A stretch of 64,000 nucleotides of DNA from contig NC_011687.1 in the NCBI RefSeq assembly GCF_000150955.2, forward strand, positions 620,001 to 684,000, written 5' to 3'. This DNA comes from Phaeodactylum tricornutum CCAP 1055/1 (taxonomy: Eukaryota; Bacillariophyta; Bacillariophyceae; Surirellales; Neidiaceae). A program made the translations under genes and the position numbers. Shown one piece after another: positions 1 through 10,091 of this stretch. Below the pieces are notes generated by a model. It was not told the DNA's origin and did not search any database. It saw nothing but the letters and a program-made list of their open reading frames with translations. Position 1 is the stretch's first letter. Every line of letters starts with the position of its first letter.

Positions 1-434
1 CAACGGGATTTACTCGTGATGTGAATAACGCGTGGAATTTGGTTGTCAAAGGAAGGGCTTTCCGTACCGTGTTCCGGAAGAATGATGGTATCCGGGACGA
101 GCACCAAGTTGCGGGGACAGGATATTTTGACGTCTGTATGTACCAGTTCCCGCAGTAAATCAGTGGAACGTGGCAAAGACGTGTCTGGGTCAAACGGTTC
201 AAGCCACAGCCCCGTCGTCGTCGCGTTGCTCACGGAGTTGGTTACGGACGTTCCCGTGGATTCGATTGACTGTGAATACACAGTGATTGGGTTGTCTGCT
301 AGATCCGCTATGGTTGTGAGGAGGCTACCACTGTTGTTGCACTGCAATGCCTTAAACAGCTGATGGATCAGCGCAGCCGAGACTACGTAGACCGCAAGAG
401 TAACGTATCGGACCCCTCCTCGGAGCAGCGCCAT
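1..434 (-). CDS. GT32-like glycosyltransferase, type II membrane protein (5' part, runs off left edge)
   Basis: An open frame on the minus strand starts at the ATG at 434-432 and stays open for 144 codons to the window edge. The frame is closed upstream by a stop near 514 and this is the only ATG. Residues 1-27 are a short basic and hydrophobic signal anchor (MALLRGGVRYVTLAVYVVSA), followed by a Ser/Thr- and Asn-rich lumenal stem. The last visible residues, IPRVIHITSKS, match the opening strand of the DXD sugar-binding glycosyltransferase family (OCH1/GT32, usual form IPKIIHQTW). The catalytic DXD lies outside the window. I infer a Golgi mannosyl- or hexosyltransferase. It is head-to-head with the UCH37 gene. 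The two plus-strand open frames across this stretch are shadows. Coding status is fairly firm; the family call rests on one motif. Confidence 0.65.
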   Translation of the reverse strand, partial: MALLRGGVRYVTLAVYVVSAALIHQLFKALQCNNSGSLLTTIADLADNPITVYSQSIESTGTSVTNSVSNATTTGLWLEPFDPDTSLPRSTDLLRELVHTDVKISCPRNLVLVPDTIILPEHGTESPSFDNQIPRVIHITSKSR

Positions 435-978
435 TTCGTGAAGCGAGCAGTCCCAGGGAGAAGCAGTTGGAACGTTCAAGGTTCCTGTTGCCCTCTTATT
501 GGCGGTCTTTCAGTGATCACGCTGCTGTGGCACATCGGCGCCTTGTTGGATACTCCTCTTTGCGGATATCAACCAATCCGTTCCGAATGTTATGGTACGA
601 TGATCGTTCGCATCGGATTTGCATCGACATTCCCGTATAAGTGCGGGGATGACCCACAAAGACCGACCCTGACCCTGCCGATGAGCTCGGTCACGAACGA
701 TCCCACCCGTCACAGGTCAATCGTAGATTTCAATAGAATCCGGGTTTCCCGCGTGATATCGCCTCTGGCTGTAAATCCGCTGTTGGATTGCGACACTCGC
801 ACCTATTGACATCAATACCGGAACGCCAACGGTCGCGCTGAGAATTTACTGTTAGAGGCACATTACGCATAGCACCGAAGCTTGTGACTGTGAATGTTCC
901 TCGTGGTCTAGCCTTTGATTCGCTTTCGACTCGCGGCTGTTTCGTACTGAAAAAGCAACGAGTACTAGAACTTTCGAG
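435..978. other. Divergent intergenic region
   Basis: About 540 bp between two head-to-head genes, so it should hold both promoters. The only recognisable element is TGACTGTGAA at 885-894, a word that recurs in other upstream regions of this window. No RNA gene or further open frame is supported. Confidence 0.5.
885..894 (+). promoter_or_regulatory. Recurrent upstream word TGACTGTGAA
   Basis: This ten-base word lies 85 bp upstream of the UCH37 start codon. The same word or its core TGACTGTGA, in either orientation, occurs at about 12503, 23147, 33592, 43065, 49689 and 54008, mostly between genes. A promoter or initiator-region role is inference from recurrence only. Confidence 0.3.
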
Positions 979-1986
979 ATGGCTTCTGGAGATGAATGGT
1001 GCACGATCGAGTCCGATCCTGGTGTCTTTACCGAACTGCTGGAGCAGCTTGGTTGCCCGCGCGTTGAGCTCCAGGAGCTTTGGAGTTTGGACGAAGACTC
1101 GCTGGCGCAGCTGACTTCATCCACAAACCGCGTCTACGGTCTTATCTTTCTGTTTCAATGGATTGGAGAGACGCAGAAAGAGCACGCCACGACGCAGACA
1201 CCTTTAAATGAAGATGATATTCCATCCAATCTGTTTTTTGCCCATCAAGTCACCACTAACGCCTGTGCAACGCAAGCCATTTTATCCGTCGTACTCAACG
1301 CCGACTTGGAGGAGCAAGAGCTGGGGTCAACCTTGGGGACCTTTCAGTCATTTACCGCGTCGTTTCCTCCCAATCTCAAAGGCGTGGCTATATCTAGTTC
1401 GGACGAAATTCGAACCGCACACAACGCCTTTGGGAGGACGGACGCATTTTTGCACGAAGGCAAGATCCATAAGCCTACCGGCGACGAAGAAGCCTTTCAT
1501 TTTGTGGCGTATGTACCGCAGAGCAATGTTCTCTACGAGCTTGACGGTCTACAGAAGGGACCCATCGTCGTTGATACCGTGGGAGCAGAAGAACAGGAAG
1601 CTGGCGCTACGGCCTGGCTAGGCATTGCCCGAAAGGCCATTCAAGATCGTATGCAGCAATTGGGAGGTGAAGGATCGATCAAATTTAACCTCATGGCTGT
1701 AATTGAGGACAAGCGTGTGCTGTTGGAGTCCCAACTGGCTGATACGGCCGAGTCGGATCCACAGCACGATCTCTTGCTGTCTCAAATACGAATGGAACGC
1801 GACAAACGAGAATTGTGGAAGGCAGAGAACCAGCGGCGGCGTCACAACTACGTCCCTCTCTGTGTGCAACTTTTGGAAGAATTGGCCAGGGATGGATCAC
1901 TCCGCGGCTTAATCGAAGCTGCAAAGACAAAGCTAGTGGAAAACCGAAGACGCGCTCGGGAACTAAAGCAAAAATTTGCAACGTGA
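979..1986 (+). CDS. UCHL5: Ubiquitin carboxyl-terminal hydrolase UCH37/UCHL5 (peptidase C12)
   Basis: Cysteine deubiquitinase that trims ubiquitin chains at the 26S proteasome (via RPN13) and, in animals, associates with INO80. The 335-residue protein carries the whole C12 catalytic set: oxyanion Gln90 (FAHQ), nucleophile Cys96 in NACATQAIL, His174 in AFHFVAYVP and Asp189 in YELDG. The segment at 30-65 (ELWSLDEDSLAQ, VYGLIFLFQW) is typical of this family. The C-terminal third is helical and highly charged, and the last ~60 residues (YVPLCVQLLEELARDG through GLIEAAKTKL) match the ULD/DEUBAD tail that binds RPN13, which separates it from short UCHL1/L3 enzymes. Length fits the family (about 330). 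Single exon; the ATG is the first in frame and aligns with the family N-terminus. Confidence 0.93.
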   Translation: MASGDEWCTIESDPGVFTELLEQLGCPRVELQELWSLDEDSLAQLTSSTNRVYGLIFLFQWIGETQKEHATTQTPLNEDDIPSNLFFAHQVTTNACATQAILSVVLNADLEEQELGSTLGTFQSFTASFPPNLKGVAISSSDEIRTAHNAFGRTDAFLHEGKIHKPTGDEEAFHFVAYVPQSNVLYELDGLQKGPIVVDTVGAEEQEAGATAWLGIARKAIQDRMQQLGGEGSIKFNLMAVIEDKRVLLESQLADTAESDPQHDLLLSQIRMERDKRELWKAENQRRRHNYVPLCVQLLEELARDGSLRGLIEAAKTKLVENRRRARELKQKFAT

Positions 1987-3418
1987 TGGGTCGTGAAGTG
2001 ATCGTAAACGTTGTTACCCCCTGATCGTGAACGATGTCGTTTTGAGTGCCGATAAAATAAACATTACAAAGATCTAAAAAAATGGAGATATTATTCACAT
2101 TGAAACGGCTGTCGCAGCAGCTTGGTGAAGAACACATGCGGCATGACTCTTAACTTCCAGCCTCCGCAAGGATCCTTGGACCAAGTCGTCGAGGGCAAGC
2201 AGAGTCCAGTGATTCAAAACAACTGCAAACCACCAACTGTAAATGGTGGGTGTGTCAATAGAGGCATGCGGTCAAGTTAAGAGCGTTGTAGAGCAAGGCC
2301 AAAATGAGAGCTTTTTAGAGCAACGCCAATCTCCTCTTCGAAGTCGTCAATTTAAAAATGCATGGCCGCGAGCTGGATGTGCTGCCGGAATTTGTCAGCT
2401 CCAAGGACTTCTCGCCAATAGAATAATCGTCTCCTATAACTCATTCTTCCGTGAAGATCTCTTCCGGGACTCGCCTTTCCTGCTTCATATATGTGCCGCA
2501 AAGCTTTCCGCAATACACGCAACACCTCTCCCCAATACACGCAACACCTCTCCCGTTGGCACTCCCAAATACCTGGTAACAAGGCGCGCAAAAGCTTCGG
2601 ATGTTTCGATTCCTATATGTAGCATAGGTAGGTGCGATCGTCGCGAGGGTACCCTTGCGGAGTCACAATGGCAATCCTCAGAAAAAAATAGTTCATAAGT
2701 GCGCGATGCAGGTCAAGCTTTTTCTTCACATAGAGTTGGAGTCATGGCTTTCTGTCACAAAATGTAGGCAACTCTAACACCCGCGGATGCGAAACTAATC
2801 CTCTAGTAAGGAACTCAAAATCGTTCTGTGTCTCTGGTACAGCCCGTTGCGGGACCCGGCCGTCCAAACCAAGCGCCCTTCACATGATTTCTCGATCGCT
2901 TCGAGTGCTTACCCCAACGCGGAAGAACTTGGGCCGATTGTGTTCCGCAATTTACAATGCTACATTTTCGTGTTCAGTTGGTTGAGTTCGAACTGATCCA
3001 AGGACGGAAATCCACACATTATCCAAGCATTCGCTATATCTCCATGTCGCCACGCTCCTTCCGGTACGCAAAGCCGCAAGAACTGTAGCGCCGCTGGGGG
3101 AGAAACTGCTACGCATTAAATCACTTCGCAGTCGATGTAGATAATATCAAAAAAAATGTAGCAAGCATGCTATCTAGCAACAAAGTCATTGGCTCATAAG
3201 TGAATCTATTTATTAGATTTGACTGTTGCTATCAGTTGATCATCTAGAAATATAGCAGGAAAAGAAATAGAACGTGATACTAAAACCTTCAAAAGTCCTG
3301 TTTTTCTTTGTGATTACCTTGCTGCGATTGACGGCATCCGAGTCAACAGCAAATATCGCGAAAATCGAAAAGTGCAATTGAACGTAAGACCTTTTCCTTC
3401 TGACCAGCGCTATCTGAA
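1987..3418. other. Intergenic region, no supported gene
   Basis: 1.4 kb without a convincing gene. Open frames of up to 151 codons occur but have no recognisable domain, have overlapping rivals on both strands and show low-complexity composition. A perfect 21-bp direct duplication (CAATACACGCAACACCTCTCC) lies at about 2512-2554. The stretch before 3419 is AT-rich and is probably the promoter of the next gene. Confidence 0.5.
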
Positions 3419-4633
3419 ATGTGGCTTAAAAAGCATTTACTGGCAGTAGCATTGCTTTTGGCCTGTGTGATTGCTACGACCCTGTTCCAGTTTCGTGCCT
3501 TTCCCGGCCTACCACTGCATCAGGCACCAATTGCAGTGCGCCTTTCCAAAGTCAAAGAGAAGCTCAAACAAGAAAATTCCAAGTCGCTACGACCAGACCC
3601 GGAAGCCCTTCACCAAGAGAGTGGAACATCGACCGCGCGAGGTAGATGCGCCATCAATCTATTTGGGTTACCCAGAGCTTTCCAATCACTAGTATTGCCT
3701 TCGCTTGTTCAAAACGTGCTGTCTCCTAACTCTCTTTACCAATGTGACTATTTTGTGCATTACTACTTCTTGACATATGAAGAAGCGGGACGATCGGGCC
3801 TTGGTGGCCGCATTGATCCGGACGAAATCTTGCTACTGGAACAAGCCGTTAGAGATGTCTCGCCAAATTCGGTCATCTCGTTCCGATTTGATCACGAACA
3901 GGCCTTTTGGGATAAATACCAACCATTCATTGACAAGATACGGACGGCCAAAGATACAGATGGACGCTTTTTGTATTTTCCTTGGCGTGATACATCGTAC
4001 GTTTATCCAGAAACGCTAGATAATATTGTCAAAATGTGGCACAGCATTGAGTCGGCTTGGGAAGTAATGACGAAGCATGAACTTGAGACGTCTTTGCGGT
4101 ACGATCGCGTCGCCGTACTGCGCTCCGACGTTGTCTACGTAACGCCAATCGACGTTTTTCAAGACAATTGGCGACTAATCAATGATAGCGACCGAGTAGC
4201 TGTGGTTCCTGCCTTTGGTAGGTACCCAGTCAATGATCGCATGATTGTGGGACCGCGAGAGGCCGTGGAAATATGGGCTGCACAGCGATTTAACCGGCTG
4301 GAGACGCATATAAAGTTTGTGCAGGAGAATCATCCGGGATGGGGTATGCATTCAGAAAGATTTATCAAATGGACGATAAATCCGGCCATTCGAGATAGCA
4401 ACACAACCATAGTCGAAGACGGCAATATATGCTTTTTTCGCGTCCGTGCGGACGAGACGGTGAAGATCAATGATTGCGAGGACGGCAAGAGTGTGGTGGC
4501 TGCTCCATCAATTGTTGAGAATACAGGTGAAGGCAAGGCCAAACTGTTGGAGTCGATCCTGGGTCGCAAATGTTTGGTCCGGCCTCCAGATTCAGCGTCT
4601 ACCAGTTTGCAATGTCCAAAAAACATGACATGA
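3419..4633 (+). CDS. Type II membrane protein, DUF7796/glycosyltransferase-like
   Basis: A 404-residue protein with an N-terminal signal anchor (residues 5-24, HLLAVALLLACVIATTLFQF) and then a lumenal domain, which suggests the Golgi. The layout resembles the plant DUF7796 family. There is an opening strand with a Cys (RCAINLFGLPRAFQSL), a strand ending in an acidic motif (YDRVAVLRSDVVY, about residues 229-241, placed like the DXD region of sugar transferases), then NDRMIVGPREAVEIW and a late Cys pair. I recognise the family only loosely and no donor or acceptor can be named. The last ~25 codons, including the stop, are the founding unit of the seven-copy tandem repeat that follows, so the 3' end of this gene has been copied repeatedly. 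Confidence 0.7.
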   Translation: MWLKKHLLAVALLLACVIATTLFQFRAFPGLPLHQAPIAVRLSKVKEKLKQENSKSLRPDPEALHQESGTSTARGRCAINLFGLPRAFQSLVLPSLVQNVLSPNSLYQCDYFVHYYFLTYEEAGRSGLGGRIDPDEILLLEQAVRDVSPNSVISFRFDHEQAFWDKYQPFIDKIRTAKDTDGRFLYFPWRDTSYVYPETLDNIVKMWHSIESAWEVMTKHELETSLRYDRVAVLRSDVVYVTPIDVFQDNWRLINDSDRVAVVPAFGRYPVNDRMIVGPREAVEIWAAQRFNRLETHIKFVQENHPGWGMHSERFIKWTINPAIRDSNTTIVEDGNICFFRVRADETVKINDCEDGKSVVAAPSIVENTGEGKAKLLESILGRKCLVRPPDSASTSLQCPKNMT

Positions 4634-5190
4634 TGAATAGTGATTGTCGATCCTGGGTCGCAAAATGTTTGGTCCGGCCTCCAGATTCAGCGTCTACCAG
4701 TTTGCAATGTCCAAAAAACATGACATGATGAATAGTGATTGTCGATCCTGGGTCGCAAAATGTTTGGTCCGGCCTCCAGATTCAGCGTCTACCAGTTTGC
4801 AATGTCCAAAAAACATGACATGATGAATAGTGATTGTCGATCCTGGGTCGCAAAATGTTTGGTCCGGCCTCCAGATTCAGCGTCTACCAGTTTGCAATGT
4901 CCAAAAAACATGACATGATGAATAGTGAGTGTCGATCCTGGGTCGCAAATGTTTGGTCCGGCCTCCAGATTCAGCGTCTACCAGTTTGCAATGTCCAAAA
5001 AACATGACATGATGAATAGTGATTGTCGATCCTGGGTCGCAAAATGTTTGGTCCGGCCTCCAGATTCAGCGTCTACCAGTTTGCAATGTCCAAAAACATG
5101 ACATGATGAATAGTGAGTGTCGATCCTGGGTCGCAACTGTTTGGTCCGGCCTCCAGCTTCAGCGTCTACTAGTTTGCAATGTCCAAAAAC
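4555..5190 (+). repeat. Seven-copy ~95-bp tandem repeat derived from the 3' end of the preceding CDS
   Basis: Units begin with GATCCTGGGTCGCAAA at 4555, 4649, 4744, 4839, 4934, 5028 and 5122 (period 94-95); the last unit is partial and ends near 5190. The first unit is the final ~79 bases of the coding region plus the first bases of the 3' UTR, so each full copy carries the stop codon and the TGATGAATAGTGA that follows. Units differ by one-base changes in A-runs and a few substitutions (for example GTGATTGTC against GTGAGTGTC), with the last unit the most diverged. This is a minisatellite that grew by unequal exchange or slippage. Confidence 0.95.
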
Positions 5191-5549
5191 GACGGTGTGA
5201 CGATACTTTCTTCCCGGAATCGCTATTCGACTGACTGACTGTGATGTGTCTACTGGTAGTACCGTTTCATGTCGCTTCCCTCACGAAGAAATCCGTTTTT
5301 CTTTCCGCTCTGTTTTGTATCCCCAGTCTGTTGTTTTTGGCTCGCTGTCAGTCCGCGTTTCTCGTACTGGCAGTGACTGACAGGGATTGCCTTTCTCGAT
5401 TCTCGATTCTGTTTCAGGAAAAGCCTCGTTCTACTCTTCACTGTTGTGTGTTTATGTACTTTTAACTGACAGTTACTATGTTAAATTTCGGCTAACATTT
5501 TCAGCTCCAAGCTATGGCGTCTTTTCTGTGGGCTAATTACTTCTACGGT
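5191..5549. other. Intergenic stretch between tandem repeat and LTR element
   Basis: Short low-complexity runs are visible (GACTGACTGACTG near 5229, CTCGATTCTCGATTCTG near 5395). Overlapping open frames on both strands have no recognisable content. I see no gene. Confidence 0.4.
5545..5549. repeat. Target-site duplication ACGGT (left copy)
   Basis: ACGGT directly precedes the left LTR and the same five bases directly follow the right LTR at 12336-12340. Five bases is the usual duplication for Copia-type integrases. Confidence 0.85.
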
Positions 5550-5699
5550 CTGTTAATCTCACCGTAGTGGATACGTAGGTCCATATTTACAGTACATTCC
5601 ATACAGGACGTGATGATACGCAACACAAGGTTAAATTATAGGGGTTGTGACATACTACCTATGTCACATCACCAAATCCACTACCACTGGATTTGCTCA
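5550..5699 (-). repeat. LTR (3' LTR in element orientation)
   Basis: A 150-bp direct repeat, identical by eye to 12186-12335. On the plus strand it runs CTGTTAATCTC to ATTTGCTCA, so in element orientation it begins TGAGCAAATCC. The adjacent ACGGT duplication fixes both outer ends. Confidence 0.93.
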
Positions 5700-5932
5700 G
5701 TCCCCTCACATTATTATTCGTAACTCAGAATGATAAGGTGACCAAACAATCCGTCCAGCTCCTGGGATCACGACCAAATCCATGATCAACAACCAAATTG
5801 ACAACCGTCTTTAAAAACAAATATAAAATCATATCCACGTTGTACCAACGCTCACAGAAACCCACTCTTGTAATTCAATTCCGCACGGTGGGAGGTACGA
5901 TGCCTCTTCCAAAGCAAGGGACCCAAATAAAG

Positions 5933-8900
5933 TCAATACAAGATCCTCGAAACTAGTTCTTGAATCCGATGACCATCCAAATTCTTCGTTAGCAAATCCG
6001 CTAAGTTTGTTTTGGTACTCTCATGAGCAATCCGAATGATGTCGGCCGCACACGCTTCTCTCACCCAATGATAGCAAATGCTAACATGTTTCTTTTTCAA
6101 AACCGACTCCGATCGCGACGCATTGGTAACTACCGATTGATTGTCCCCGAAAACGTTCGCCGGTCCATCCAGAGGCAAACCCATCATTCGAAGTTTGTAC
6201 CGCAAACCAATCAACAGCTCCGTCGCAATCTTCATCGCAACAAATTCCGAACCAAACGTAGACGTTTCGACAGTGTTCTGTCGTTTCGAAAACCATATCA
6301 CCGGTGCCTTGTTCACAAATATCAAAACACCCATTCTTGAACGACGCGTCACCTGATCGCCCGCATGATCAGCATCAACAAAAGCATTCAACTGAACTTC
6401 CTTTCCACGAGGCTCCGGCATATTACCTGGAATTGGTTCCTTCGCATCGGGATAGAAATCCTGCCAATCACACTGAGTAAACTTGTCTTTCCACGAAATA
6501 AACGTATCGTCGAAAACAACTTTAGATTGTCCATGCACCTTTAGATACCCAAATATATGGAACACTTGATCCAAATGTCCCTCCCTGGGCTGAGCGAGAT
6601 ATTGCAATAAACATCGAAACTTGCGCAAAGATATCGATCCGCCCCAATTCAACTGCCCATTGCAAGATTCCAATTAGGTTCTGGTAATAGTTAGCCTTGT
6701 CCGCTCCCAACACAGGCGACACATCCAATTCCGGACGATACGATTGCGACATAACGGTGTGTCCCGACCGCGTGGTAAACCTCTGCCCAACTTTGAAAAG
6801 CTCATTTTCAACATTAGTTACCGCAGCTTTCACGTAGTCGTCCGAACTCATATACCAATGCTCTTTGGTGGCTCCTGGTAACTTATACTTTCCAACATTG
6901 GCGCCCAAATAACGATCCGGAGGACCATACTTCTTCCGGGTCTTCGGATCTTCTTTGAACTTATAGAGACTCGATAACGTTTCCATAATCCAATCCGGCT
7001 TCTCTGAAACTGCCAAAATGTCATCAACATAAATGAGTACATATTCATAGTATTTGTCCCCATTACCTTTGACAGCCGGTCGCAACCAAACATCGGGATC
7101 CGCCACGCAGGGTCGAAACTTTAAATCCGACATCGTTTGTGCTAAGTGCGCATGCCACGCCGCGCCGGAACTCTTTAGTCCATATAGAGCCCGAACAATT
7201 AACACTCGAAGTCCTTGTCTAGCTGCGCCAAACTCCGGACCCGCAATGGTATACACACTTTCCCGACAATCCGCGTTTAGATAAGCATTCTGCGCATCCG
7301 CCGCCAAAATGTCCAACCCGTTTAACGCTGCCGCCATAAATGCAATCCGTACACTTTCTCTAGACACTACCGACAAATAAGTCAACGCCGCCGGTGCTTC
7401 CGTCATATGTCCCCCAGCCACACACCGTGCCTTGCGAGTCAAATCAAGTTTCACATCAAATATAATATGACAATCAATTTTCTGGCAACCAACCGGGAGA
7501 TTTTCGTCCCCTTCGAGGAACTTGAATGCTGGCATAACGTTTGCCATCTCTTTCTTGATTGCATGTTTCCAGAAATCGGTCCCCATTTCCGCGTCAATCT
7601 CCAAAGCTTCCTTTACGGACTTGGGAACACGAATACCAAATTTGTGAGTGCGTTTCCAGTACCGAGCTTTTACCTTAGAAATAATCCGATCGCGACGTCG
7701 TAGAACGTCTTTGATCCACCAGATAAACGCCGGTTCCTCTGCAAGCTTGTTAGCAACTGCATATTCAGCAACTTGCACAGGGTTTGATTCCTTAAGGTTG
7801 GCAAGGCGCTCCCACGTGGACGTCCCGTCTTTCCATTGAATCAAAAGCTTCCAACCTTTCGTCGTCCGACGCAAATGCCGATTGGGACCATCTTTGTCCA
7901 CGTACATGTCGTCCCGAGAGACTGCAGACGCGTCGGAAGAATGGTCAATGATCTCGTCAATCAATTGGAACTGCCGTCCATCTTGATCGACTTCAGAGTA
8001 CAGGGACTCTGCAATAATGTTAGCGGAATACTCCTTTTCGGTCCCATCCGGGAACTCGACTGTGTAAACACGGGTATCCAAAATTGGGTTAGAATTTGCA
8101 ATGCCAACGGGGTTTCCATCCGTATCCCGCTTTCGACCGGTAACTTTGGCCCGCTGCTTTCCGTCCCCCAATGCTAACACTACTTCTGCCGAGAGGGACT
8201 TATCAAAGGATTCTTCTGTGTATTCGTCGGCCTCTGGCATGGTGGACTCCTGTTCGACGGGGTCGATATCTTCATTGATTGCAGCGTACACACGGTCAGC
8301 TTTCCAGCTAATGCCACCATCCGGTACGTGTGCGTCGCCCCTGTTGAGGAAGTCCTGGACTGACTTGTCAAAATCCTTCAACCTAGTCTTGAAACTGTCC
8401 AATCCACGCTTGTCTTCTGAAACTGGCTGCACCGTAGACCGTGCAATCACTCGTCCCGACTTGGGAACGATCCAGCAACAGAACGCCTGTCCGACTCTGT
8501 GTGCGGGACCCAACCACCGGCCAAGCAATTTCTTCTCCTCTGGGAAGTCCCCAGGGTCCAAGTACCACACAGGCTGGTACATCCTGTACTCCAGCCACTC
8601 CGTGATATCCGGGTTCTCACCGGTGACATGCTCGATGGGCGTCCTACCTTTGAGATCGTACAATGGGTGAGCAGTCCGAGACCGAATCTCCGAAACATAC
8701 TCGGCAACATAGTCCCAAAATCTTTGCGGAATACCCTCATGGGACATAATACGAAGCACTTGTTTCTTGAGTTCCCGGATCTCCGATTCCGCCCGGTTTT
8801 GCCACGGGGTCAGTGGTTCAGACATGGTCTGCTTCACCGGACCGTAGCTCTGGCAAACTTTCCGCCAGTGCCCAGTGGTGAGCTCTTTAGCTCCGTCGGT

Positions 8901-10073
8901 GTGCATATGCGTTGGCACCCCGATGTCTTGAAAGAGTTCTTCCAATGCCATTCCGGCGTCACCCTTGCTCTTCAACGGTATAAACTTACTATAGTTCAAA
9001 TCATTCACAAAGATTTGCCCACAAGTATTGCCTCGCACAGAAACCGATGAAGAAAACATGGTGTCAGAATAAAATTTGGAGTTCAGACGACTGTAACGAA
9101 GCTGCTGCTGTTGCGTGCGGTACCGGCGATGCAATGGGTGGACAGCAGTCCGCAAACCTTTCTGGGTTGTCACTCTCAAAGTTTTCTGTGCCGTCGAGAG
9201 GCCAATGCCCCAACGACGCGATAGCTCCATCGGTTCCATCGTTGAGTGCCGCAACTTGGTACGCACAGTACTACTAGCCACAGCCGATGTGATCCGAACA
9301 GACTGTTCCATTCCGCAAACAAAGTCATCATCCACAAGCGTAGAGCTGACGGACGATAAGACTGCTGAGATCTCCGATTTTCGATCGGGAAATAACGTAG
9401 ACACGGTGCCAGCTACGTTAGACATCCGAGTCTCTTGTATACGCTCTTGCTGTCCTAGCTCGTCAGAACTAGGATCCCACGCTTCCTGTGCAGTGAGTTC
9501 GACATGAACACAAGTCTCAATCTCCGTCTGGGTAGGCAACCATGCCTGGAACCCTGACATAACTCCCTGTAATTCCAAAGAAATACGCAATTTCATCTCA
9601 GGAATATAAATAGAGTGAGTTGATTTGCGGTTGTGACACAAATGTTTGGGGACATCATCCACAATTAAACCATTTGCCCGCAATTGATTCGGACACAGCA
9701 ACGAAGGGTCCTGTAAGTCACCCGTCATGTCCAATGCTTGGAACACATCCAAAATGAACGTCTCACCGGTGACCGGGTCGTCAAACGCAGTACATCCATC
9801 AGCTACATCAACAACTCTCGGTTTATACTTATCCGAATACGGCATAACCATGCATTTCTGCCCGGTCGCGCTGTATATATGAAACACCTTCCCCATAATA
9901 CATGTATCTGCATGGGAGTCAAGATCCACTCGACCTTCACATCTCGAACTTCTAGATCCCGAAATCATGCGACCAATGCCACGGTCGCCCTTATCTTCGG
10001 TCCATCTTTTACTGGACCGCAATCCAGCAATAGATAGCTTCATCAGGCCTCGAACTAGGGTGGCCGACAACAT
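5933..10073 (-). CDS. Copia-type pol region (protease, integrase, reverse transcriptase, RNase H)
   Basis: Pol of the CoDi-like element. In order I see an aspartic protease motif (DLDSHADTCIMG), an integrase core (VNDLNYSKFIPL, MHTDGAKEL, NRAESEIRELKK), a reverse transcriptase with the family landmarks ADAQNAYLNAD, RALYGLKSSGAAWH and YVDDILAVS, and RNase H (VDADHAGDQ, GDNQSVVTNAS, NLADLLTKNLDG). The IN-before-RT order is diagnostic of Copia. The region shows about one break. It is treated here as a fossil or near-fossil copy; the identical LTRs say it is young. Confidence 0.92.
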
Positions 10074-10091
10074 CTCGTCGACCCCAACGAG

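Noticed and set aside
43-809. Two overlapping plus-strand open frames at the left edge
   Set aside because: They lie opposite a minus-strand frame with a signal anchor and a recognisable glycosyltransferase motif; they are its shadows.
2243-2698. 151-codon open frame in the 1987-3418 gap
   Set aside because: It starts with ATG but has no domain, overlaps a rival frame on the other strand and contains the 21-bp duplication; coding not supported.
4555-5190. CRISPR-like array
   Set aside because: Direct repeats of 94-95 bp with no spacers and a coding origin; eukaryotic window. It is a minisatellite.
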